NCBI RefSeq assembly: GCF_947496855.1
Contig: NZ_CANMED010000005.1
Coordinates: 534,994-598,993, forward strand
Direction of reading: 5' to 3'
DNA: 64,000 bases
Source: an uncultured Aquimarina sp.
GTDB taxonomy: Bacteria; Bacteroidota; Bacteroidia; Flavobacteriales; Flavobacteriaceae
Under the pieces are notes generated by a model that saw only the letters and a list, made by a program, of their open reading frames with translations, was not told the origin of the DNA and made no database searches. The translations under genes and the position numbers were made by a program. Below, in pieces: positions 50,901 to 62,900 of this stretch (within the stretch, counting starts at the first letter, position 1; every line of letters begins with the position of its first letter).

Positions 50901-53900
50901 GTCTGTTACTATAGCAACAGCAGGGTTTGTCATAATTGGGAATGGTGCTACTGTTTCTGTTTCAGTTACAGGGTTTGTAGCACAGCTATTACTATCAGTT
51001 ACTGAAATTAAATAATCCCCTTCTTCATCAGCGGTAATTTCATAATCTATTTCAGGAGTACCAAGATTTGCATCAGTAATATCCAATTCAGTAACAACTA
51101 CTCCAGAAGGCGTTTCGTAAGAAATACTATATGGTGCAGTTCCTGCAGTTATTGTCACAGTGATTATAGGGAAGACTGAACTATTATCAGCAGCACAACT
51201 ATATGCACTTTGCGAAATTACTACAGCAACTTGCGTAGCATTAGCTACAGTAACTGGCACTTGACCGGAACAACTTCTACCTGAAGTTACTACTACTACA
51301 TAGTCTCCAAAAGGTAAATCAGTAAATACTGGATTATCTATTTGATCAACACCTACTTGCTGAGCCAAATCAGGATTTCCTGTTCCGTCATCAACATATA
51401 TTTGGTATGTATATGGTCCATCTAAATCAGTTCCTGTTTGTAATGTAACGGTAACCGTTCCGTCCGTTGCTCCAACACAACTAACCGCAGTTGAAGATGC
51501 AGATGGAATAGGATCCAATGGCACCGTTAATTCAGGAACATCTATTGTAATTGTACACGGCGTAGTAATCCCGGCAATATTAACATCTGTAATTTCCACT
51601 ATATAATCACCTGCAGCGATTGGAGTAAAAATATTATTTCCTACCTGAGGTCCAGCAACAATTGCATTTGTAGCTTCATCTCTTAATGTAAAAGTGAAAT
51701 TACCTGGATTTACAGCAAAATCTGATCCACCACTAACTGTTACAGTTATAGTCCCATCAACATCTCTACAAGTAGGATCCATCGTGAAATCTGCAGTAGC
51801 AGTTAATTCAGGTAAAATCGTGATTGATTCTACATTGGAAGGACATCCGTTTTCATCATAAGCGGTAACCGTATAAGTTCCCGGAGTAGCCACGGTAAAT
51901 GTATGCGCGGTACTTCCATTATTAGCATCTTCTATGACACCAGTATCTAATTGGAATCTTAATATCCCTGAACCTGGTGGTACCGGAACATTACTGGTTC
52001 CCGAAGCAGATATTACATAACTTCCATCATGGGTACATACATCATCAACTGCTAAAGGATTTAATACTGGATTATCCGTTCTATTTACTGTTACTGGAAT
52101 AGATACAGGGTTAGACGTACATGAATTATCATCAACTACACTGATAGTGTAGTCAGTACTGGCACCAATAACTGGTAAATCAAATATTCCAGTAGTACTT
52201 GTAGTTGTAAATGTTCCACCACTTGGCACATCTGTAGCAGTAAAAGTATAAGGAGCAGTTCCTCCTGAAGCCGTTACTACAACTCTTCCATCATCGTTAC
52301 AATTAGCATTCGTGTTAGAATCCAAAGCTAACAGCAATTCGGTAGGCTGAGCGATATTCACAACATTTGATATATCATTACAAGTAGAAACAGGATCTAC
52401 AATCGAAACTTGGATGCTTCCCGCCTCTAAACCAGTTATGGTAATAGGATTCTGTACCGTAGTATCTGCGCCTATAGGACCTGTAACTGTACCTGTAGTC
52501 GTATTTGTTACGGTATAATTATAAGGACCTGTATGCCCTGTAACCGTAAGCTCTATATTACCAGTAGCATCACCAAAACATAAGATATTTGGAGTAACCA
52601 CGGCAATTTCAGCTTCTATTGTATCATAAGGAGTAATTTCATAAGGTAATGTCTCAATAGAACATTGAGTTCCTTGATCAAACACTCTAAAAATATAATT
52701 ACCTACACCAGGTAAAAAGAAGGATGCACTTGTAGTTGTAGCTCCTCCAGAAGCAACTCCTATCTGAGATGGTACTGCTCCATTGATTTCTATAAAATCA
52801 AATGGACCTGTTCCTCCAGTTACTGTAACCGTAACCTCTTCTGTGTTGGTAGTACAGTTAATACCTGTTACTAAATTTACTACTGCGTCTGTCATTACAG
52901 GGAATGCAGGAATATTAAATGGCACTAGGACATTAGGACAGTCATTAGTATCAAATACAGTAAAAGTATAATTACCTGATTCGTTTGCTATAATCTGAAT
53001 TCCTGCTAAACCAGTATCAGTATCCAATGTAGCTGGATCTACTGGCCCAACTGTATTTCCTGATGGATCTGTATAAGATATAGTGTATGGCGAATTACCT
53101 CCACTAAAGTTATCCACTGTAATTACAGGAAGATTTATTGCAGCACCAGTACAACCATAAGGTGTCTCCAATACAACAGTTGCTACAGGAAGTGAAGGTT
53201 GATCTATAATATAATTTGGCTCAGTATCCAAACAAATCACATTTAAAGCTCCGTTTGGCTTAGTAACCCTTACTTCAATAGTATACGTTCCGATACCCAA
53301 ACCTGAGAATACAGGACTTGTTTGGAATGGTGTTACGTCTGCTATCGGTGCAGAAATTCTATATTCATAAATTACGGCTGGGTCAGCATCTGTTGATGCA
53401 GCTGTTAGTGCAGCGGTTATCACACCGTCGGTATCACCTATACAAGTAACAAAAGTAGTTTCAGGTACAAGTACTGGCGGCGTTGGAGCATCTATACTTA
53501 CTGGAGCAGAGAACGAACAAAATGGTGCTGCTCCACGACCTGCATCAGTAACCACAACAACATAATCTCCTGGTCCTACGGTATTAAAAATGAACGGACT
53601 AGTTCCCACAACACCTGCTTGTACAACTCCTCCTAAAGAATCTTGTAATTCAAAAGTTAACGCTCCTTGTTCATTTCCAGAAGTAACTGTAGCAGTAATA
53701 ACACCTGTTGCATTTTCACAATCCGGAGCTGTTGTAAATGCAGCACTTATTACCAATTCGTCATATACTGTTACCGGTGTAGAGGCTGAACAACCTGAAT
53801 CATCTGTAATCGTTATAGTGTAAGTTCCTGGAGTAGATACAATAAATTGGTGATTATTATTATCTATACTACCAGTAACTGCAGTTCCTCCATCAATTTG

Positions 53901-56900
53901 ATATAATAAAGTTCCAAGGCCTGTACCATCTACATCAATTACATTACTATTGTCATAAGCACAATCGTCTATAAAACTAGCTACAACAGTCGGTAATGGG
54001 TTAACCACAACCGTAACATCTACAGGACCAAAACTACATCCATTAAGATCTGCTACCCAAATATCAAAATCTCCCGCAGTATTACCTAGATCAATTGTGT
54101 TATCATTTAATGGATACGTACCTGGATCACCAGCACCATCGGCCACTACAGCATATGTATATCCATCGGTAGTTGGTGGTATTCCAAAAGGTGTACCACC
54201 ATCAGTATCCATAATTACCTGAGCATTAGTACCACAACTATTGGCTGCAGTAAGATTGGTAGCTACAGAAGTTAGTGGATCTGGAAGATCAATTTCAAAC
54301 TCTTGTCTGTTCGAACATAATGTTCCATTATCTTCTCTAATTATAACATAATATCTTCCCGGAGGGAAATTAGAAATGGTTACTGGAACCGTCGCAGGAG
54401 ATACTACCGCTGAAGTACCCGAAAAAGCAGCTCCTAAAGAAACATTTGTAAACTGATCAAATACTTCCCACGAAACAGATGTAACAGTAGGATCATAACC
54501 AGAAATCTCAAAACTTATTTCCCCATCATCCAATGCTGGTACTTCATTACATGTAACATCTGTTGATGTAAAATTAATAATATCCGGATCAGATGGGGGG
54601 GTTACTGGTGGTACTAATTCTTGATACAAACAACCTGTAGCGTTATCTCTTACTTCTAAGATATAAGTTCTATTAAACTGAAGAACATCAAAAACACCTG
54701 CAGTCATCCCTCCATAACGATGAATTCTTATTGGTGTTGTTGCGTCTACAACGGTAGCATTTAAAGGTTCATCATTTAAAGGTACAAACGTACCCAATGG
54801 CCCAGTCTCTCCGACAATTCGAATATCAAATCCAGGTGGTGGATTAACCGGAATCGCTGCAACACCAGAACCGCCTTGTACACTAATATCAAAAATAACA
54901 CCGTCAAGGCAATTCCCTGTTGGCACTACAGATTGGATCAAATCATCTGGTGGAGAAAAAATATTAAATGGTCCAATAGGGTCCGGGTTGGAAACACAAC
55001 CATTATCATCTTCTACAAAGATGAAATACTGACCAAAATCTAGAGAATCAAAACGAACTGTTGTTGACGCTGTCGGTCCTACTGTACTAAGTATAGTAGA
55101 AAAATCGATAGCATTTACCAAACTATACGTATATGGTCCTGTACCTCCTGCAATTTCTAAATCTATTGCTCCTAACTCGGTAACAATAACAGATCCACCG
55201 CAGGTAACCGGTGTTTCCACTCTACTTACCTCTACTATCTCATCTGGAGCTATTATCTCTACTGTACCTGTTTCAAGACAACCTCTAGCGCTTCTTACAG
55301 TAAAATCATATACTGCTTCCGAAAGATTAGGGAAAGTTATTTGTGTTCCTGTAATCGTTACAAACGTTCCTGTATTTTCAAAATCAATTTCATAAGGAGT
55401 TTCTGTACCATTAACTATAATTACAGCTGTTCCTGTGTCTCCAAAACAAGCTACATTAACATCGTTCGCTGTTATTGCGATTGGTGCCGGATCTGTAACT
55501 GTAAAAGGAGAAGTAGTAAATGCACATCCTCTATCATCAGTAACTCTAAAAATATAAGTTCCAGCTCCTGAAGTAGCAACATAATCAACAAATGGTGTAG
55601 TACCATTAGTAATGTGATCAACAAAAGCTCCTCCATTAAATGAAACTGCAATATCATAAGGAGTATACCCTCCATTCACAACAAAAGAAAAAGAAGCATC
55701 AACAGGAGTACCTGCAGCATTACAAGTAATATCAGCCACCTGAGTAACATCAAGAGAAACTGCCTCTGCAATAGTTTCCGTAAGTGTTACTGGACAACCA
55801 TTACTGTCTGTTATTGTAATTGTATATGTACCTGCCTGTGTTAATGCAGGCGTTGTAGTAAAAGTTGTAAGTGCTCCTACATTAGTATCTGGTATCACTA
55901 TCGTTCCACCAAGGGCAACGTTATAAATATAATCTGGTGTTCCAGAGTTTGTTCCGTCAATGTTTATAGTAAAACTTACTGTTCCATCATCTAAACAGAA
56001 ATCAGAACCAGTATCTACTGTCGCCGCTATTTGCGGTAATTGATTGATATCTAAATTTTGTATTGCAGATACACAAGAGTTACTATCAGTTACTATAATT
56101 TGATATCCTGTTCCATTCGGAACATTTAAGTAAGGATCTGTAACTGGTCTGCTCGGACCAACAGCAGTTCCTCCTGAATCATTTAATATCCAAGTGTAAC
56201 CAACACCACTTCCACCCATCACATTACTAATGCTAACTGTACTTGTATTAGCAACACAATCCTGATCAATAGGGTCAATGGTAAACGTAATAACATCAGG
56301 TTCGCCAATAATTACTTGATCTGTAGCCGTACAATTAGTCCTTTCATCTGTAACTAAAATATCATATGTTCCAGCTGCCAATATATCTCCTGTTGGAATA
56401 GTAGCTGTATTTTGACCTGTTGCCTGTGCAACAATAGTACCACCAATAGAAACCTCATATTCATATGTTTCTGTAATCAAATCAATTCCTGAAACTGTAA
56501 ATGATAATTCTCCTGTACTTTGTCCATTACATAAAGGTTCATTTACAATAGTAGCATTCACTGCTATTAAATCAATAGTAGGGACTGTAAATGTTTCTGT
56601 ATATACACATCCATCAGTATCTGTTCTAGCTAAAAAAGTATATGTTGTTCCAGAGGTTAACCCGGTAAACACATTAGATACCTGAGGACCTACTGTTATT
56701 GGAGCTGTAATTTCATACATTACAGTGCTCGTCCCGTCTAAAGTTGGAGTCAATGTAACATCTGCTTCTAACGCTGGACATTGAACTTGTGTCGCAGCAA
56801 AAGAAAGATCGGTAACTTGTACTAATGGATCAATTGTTAACTGACCTAAGTTTATTGGACAAGAAACTGTATTTGCATCTCTAATAAACAGTGTATAAGT

Positions 56901-59900
56901 TCCATCTGTTAATCCTGTAAATATTCCTGTTGTATTACTAAAATCTACACCATCTATACTATATGCATATGGAGGTGTACCATTTGCAGGATTAGATACC
57001 GTAATCGTTCCTAATTGAGGAGTTGTACTTGATCCAGTAGCATCACATCTATATTCTTGCGTAATATCTATATCTGCTGTTATCGTAACTGGAGCAATAA
57101 TTGTAGCGTTGACATCCAACGTACAAGCAGGGCTAGCTCCCGATCCATCAGTAATAGTAATTGTATGCGGTCCTACTGGAACATTATTAAATGTTATTGG
57201 TCCAGTTCCAGTCGGTCCTTGTGTAGTAGTTACATCTCCATCCAATACATATGTGAATGGTCCTTCTCCTGCTGTAACCGTAATTTCTATACTCCCATTA
57301 TCTGTAGGACAATCCGGATTTGTAATTACAGGTGCACTTGTAGCAATAGCTTCGTATGCTGTAACAGTTTCTGGATTAGAAAAAGCTGTACATCCTTGAT
57401 CATCTGTAACCTGAACAACATATGTTCCTGGTGTTGAAATTGTATGAGGAGATGTAATATTGGCTTGCACCAATGTTGGTGGTGAACCTTGAGCATATAA
57501 ATCAAACTGCGTATACACTGTACTTCCTCCTGCAGGAACAAAAGTTAAACTAGCATCTTCATTACAATTAATATCATTAGCCAAATCTGCAGTTATCGTC
57601 AGTTCTGGATTTATCGTAAACGGTAATGCCGCAGTAGAACAATTTGTAGCTGTATTTGTAACAACTACTGTATAATTTCCTGGCGTTAAATTAGGAATCT
57701 CAAATGTGTTTGCTGGAGCAGGTGTTGCTACCGGTAAAAACGTTATCAAAACTCCTGTTCCTCCATTAAGACTATACTCAAAAGGACCTAAAGGAGCAGG
57801 TATTCCAGCAGTAATTGTTACCCATTGCGTTGCTTGATCTGTTCCATCGTAACAATTATCTCCTCCCGTTGCCAAAGCTATCGTTGGTGAAGCAGATTGA
57901 ACTATTGTCTCAGTGTTATTGATTTCACAAGCAGTAGCAGAATTACCATCTCTAACAAAAATTGTATAGGTATCTGCTGCTAATCCAGTAAATACGTTAT
58001 TGGTATTAGGATAGTCTACAATTACTCCTCCTCCACTGTCTAACAATCTATATTGATAGTTTCCTCTTCCTCCATTAGCTGTAACCGTAATGGTTCCAGT
58101 ATCTGCACTACAATTAGTTTCTGTAGCTGCCGTAGTAAAAGTTAGAGGTGTTGCTGGTTCGGTAATATCAACTGTTGCTGTATCAGAACAATTTAATGGT
58201 GATCCTGAACCACCAGGATTTGTATCGGTAACCGTTATTGTATAATTACCTGCAGCCAATCCTGTAACATTTACAGGGCTTGTAGTAATACCATTTCCAG
58301 AATCAACAACTGCTCCACTAGATGTCAATGTAACAATATAATCAAAAGACGTGCTATTAATGACATTAAAGGATAACGCTCCGTTGCTTTCTCCTACACA
58401 AACTACAGGGGTAGTCTCTACTGCATTCGTTATATCTATTGGATCAATAACATCTACTCTATAATCATCCGTAAATGTACATTGATCGTCACTTCTTCTC
58501 GCGGTAATCGTATACGTAACTCCTTGCGCTATTGTATAGCTATTCGTAGTTAAGAAACCTGTGTTTCCTGTAGCACCTGTACCAGTAGCAGGATCAGGAG
58601 ATACATCATATTCATAAACCACTCCAGCAGCTATATCAGCAGCTGATAATGGCGGTTGTGCCTCAAAACTAACTTCTGAATTTTGAGCAGTACAATCACT
58701 ATTTCCTGGTGTAAAAGTAATCGAATCGATAGGAATTAGTGCAGGTACATTTATAGCAAAGGGAGCTGCACAATCTCCACTTCCTTGGTTTCTAATGTAT
58801 ATTGTATAAGATCCATCTGTGCTTACTAAAATATCAAAAGGAGTCGTTGTTATATTTGTAAAAGTAACATTATCTAAACTCCATTCATAAGTACCGGAAC
58901 CTCCTGCTATATTATCTACTTGAATAATAGCATCCTCACTTCCTACGATACAACTTAAAGGTCTTTCAAGTGTTACATCGGCTGTAATCCCTATAGGAGA
59001 GCTAATAGAAAATCCATATTCTGTTACTGGACATATTATTGGCTCTGGTACTGGGAATGTACAATCTGCATTAGTAATTGCAGGTGTAGTATTAGCATGA
59101 GTTACTTGAACTACATACGAATTACCGTCAGGAACTCCTGTAAATGTAATCGTTTGGCTTCCCGTAGAACTAATATCATTAACCAAAGTCCATAAACTTG
59201 GGTCTTCATCGTTCGGATCGGCAGGATCACTAATACCATTACCACAATTTGGATCTGCAGCACAATCCCATAGTTGATATGTATATAATCTACCTGCTAC
59301 CGTTGGTGAAACATCTACCTGTATTTGTCCAGTATCACCAGGACAAGGGGGTTGCGTAACCGTAACATTGTCAATTACAATTGGCTCATACGGTGTTATA
59401 TTATCGATACTTGCAGAAATAACACAAGCAGGTGAACCACTTGGAATACTATTATCGCTTATCCTAAATGTATATGTTGTAGCTGGGTTAGCAGGACTAG
59501 GAATCTCGAAAATATTACAAGCCACGAAATTACCATCACCATTATCATATAAATAATTACCAGAACCATTTAGAACATTTACTTGTACTAAAGCTCCACT
59601 ATCACAGGTTTCCGGTGCTAGCAATACAACCTCTGCATCAAAAGCAGGTGCTGGATTAATCGTTACCGTTGCATCAAAAACACATTCTGGCGTAGGTCTG
59701 TTTGAAATTACCTCTACAGTATACGTTCCCGCTGGTAAATTATTCTGTGTATAATTACCGTTATTCGCACTACTATTAGGAACAATAATTGGATCTGCCG
59801 CTCCTAGTGCAGGGCTAGAAATTGTATATTGGTACTCAGGAATTCCTCCCGTTACATTAATATTAATTCTACCAAATCCTGTTCCATTATCATCATTAAC

Positions 59901-62900
59901 ACAACTAGGGTCAACACCTGTAACGCTAAATGATGGATCAATCGAAGGAACATTTATTGTTTCTGAATATTCACAACCTGGAAAAGTAGTATCAATAGCA
60001 TATACAGTAACATCACCAGCTGTAGAAATTGGAAAAATACCTGTAGTATTTGTATAAGGACCACCAGGTGTTAAGCTAAATGCAAAATTAGTAGGCACAT
60101 TTATTACACTTACACTACCATCACTCCCACATTCTATTGGATTCATGGTTAAGTCTGGTTGATAGTCATTCTTAAATACACTAAAATAAAATGGTATAAT
60201 ACATCCGCCATCAAACTCTGCCAGAATTCTATAATCACCCGCTTCAGAAACTGTGTAACTTTCAGTGTCTCCACCTGTAACCTCTACCCAATTAGCATCG
60301 GTACAATTACCATCTAATAAAGAACAAGGATCATTAGGGTCTAAAACACAAGATCCCGAAGGAGTTAATCGTTGCCAAGAAATATCATCTAAACTAGAAG
60401 GATCAAAATTAGTTTCAAGCAATTGTGTTTGATCACCACATAATAAAATTTGCGGAATAAGAACACCACTACAATCTTCAGTCACTATGGTAGTACCATT
60501 TACATAATCCAAGACAGGATTCGTAATATCTCTAAAAGCAGTTACCGTAAATTCTTCTGTAAGTGACATACAACTTGGGTCAACGCCGTCGGTGTCTTCT
60601 TTAACTACCATATAAACACCTGTTTGTGGGTTTGGTACATTAAAAAAGTTAACATTAGTTACTACAGGTGTAGCAATCCCTGGACCGGACCAAGTATATT
60701 GATTATAACCTGTACCCGCAACAAGAAGTAATTCATCATCACAAAATGTTACGTCTAATTGACAAGCAGGAATATTAACAAGTATATTAGAGGCTTCATT
60801 TAATTGATCTCCACAAACTCCCAGCTGAGAACTACTTGTAGTACTTCCTGGTGTACCGGATTGTAATCCGGTATAGGTCGCCGTAGCCGAATTTGTAATT
60901 ACATCAGAACAAGCATCTCTTAATTCCTCACAACTACTTACCAACTGTGCTCTAAAACGTATAAAAATAGGTGCGTCTCCATCACCAACTGGTTCATCAT
61001 TCGGAGTCTCAACTATACTTGAAGGAATATTAAACTGTAATACTCCAGGTGATATTTCGGTATAAGTAACTCCTGGTGGTAATGTAGCATCAACCACTCC
61101 TAATAAATTGGTATTAGGAGGCAGTACATCAGTAATAACAACCGTTCCATTAACAAAGTCTTCATTACCGATATTTTCAATTTCCAGATCATAAAAAACT
61201 TCATCGCCTAACTCTACATTACCACCTGTTATCTCTGTAGAACCATCTAAATCAAAAACTTTTTTAATAATCCTTAATTCAGGTTCTATAATAGTTACAG
61301 AAAAGGCATTAAAAAATACACTATATCGATCACGATCTGTAAATAACTCGAAGGTAGCAGATGTTTGTCCATTACCTACTAGGTCTTTTGTAACATTAGG
61401 AAGTTCGAAGTAATCCATATCAAATCCTTGTGTATTCTCCGAATTTGGAGTTCGATCTGTGATATAATTACCATCAAAAGATATGGATCCATTGAAAAAA
61501 TTAGTCCTTGGGTTTGCAGATGCATTTCCTTGACCCAATGCAGTAGTAGTACCAGAAGTATTAACTATTCTTAATTCATCTCCACCTAAACTAGTATCTC
61601 CTTCTAAAGAAGAAGTACCAAATCTTACATTAACAGGTTCACTTGCTCCTGTAGGTGTTGTAAATCCACTATATGTAAAACGTAATGGCGTTTGACCACT
61701 AAAAATCTGAACAAAACCATCACTCGTACTAATAAACTTTGCAGATTCTTGTTGGTCTTCATAAATAGCTACAATAAACCATCCCCCACAAGCACCATCT
61801 CCACCACTGGTAAAACCTTGTGTAGCATTCATATTAGCAACAGTATAAGTACCAAAAGGATTGGCAGGATCTAATAAGCTAGTAACATCGGCATAACAAA
61901 CATATGGAAGTTCATCATTCGCATTATCTCCCAAAGGGTTCGTAGGTGTATTTCTATACCCATCAAAAACAACACTACTTGCCGTTACATCTACATATGT
62001 TCCTCCTGGCACCTTAAATTTTATATCTCTAAAATCAGCTGGTCCCTGTTTTCTTGGATCTGTAAGAGGTAAATTATTTAAAATATCGTTTCCTTCATCA
62101 GTTGATAAAGTAGCTAGAACAACATTAGTCTCTGCCTGTAGCAACGGTATTAAATCGCCACCACCGAAATTAGCATTGTTAATATCATCGTTTCCTATAG
62201 AAACTGATGGAATGTTTATAGTGGGACCATTACCTGTCATTCTTGGTAAAAGACCCCCATCATTAACTATCACAACTCCAACAGCTCCAACATTTTGTGC
62301 ATTTACCACTTTTTCCCTTAGTGAACAACTACCGCCATCCCTTATCACGGCTATATTACCCGATAGCTGAGCTCCATTAGTAATCCCACAACCATTAACA
62401 GGTTGCGCAACTACTAAATATGAAGTTACAGGATTTCTTTGTATCTCGGAATTGTCATTACTAAACTCAGAATTTCTTGCAGTATACTGTTGGGCTAGTG
62501 GGCCATTATTGATTATTAAGGCTGTATTAGTATCCGAATTACTCGATATTTCGTTATTACCAAAATTGTTTGGACTATTAGCTCTTGCCATATAATAGTT
62601 CGCGGACCAATATAATCCAGCGTACACCAAACGACTACAATCCTCTCTAGGTACTGTTAAACCAGCCTCACTAGAACTAAAAGTACTATTATCATTATCT
62701 ACATCAATAAAAGCTGTTGTATAATTACCATTATTGTCATTCCCATTATAGTTTCTGTTTGGATTGGTAAAAGTAGTACCATTATCATCTTCTATAACAC
62801 CGACAATATCATTACCTGTCATCACCATGTTCCCCCTAATATTGGAGAATTCAGCTCCTGGCCTAGGAGTAAGAGGAACTGATTCTTGTGCACTTATATT

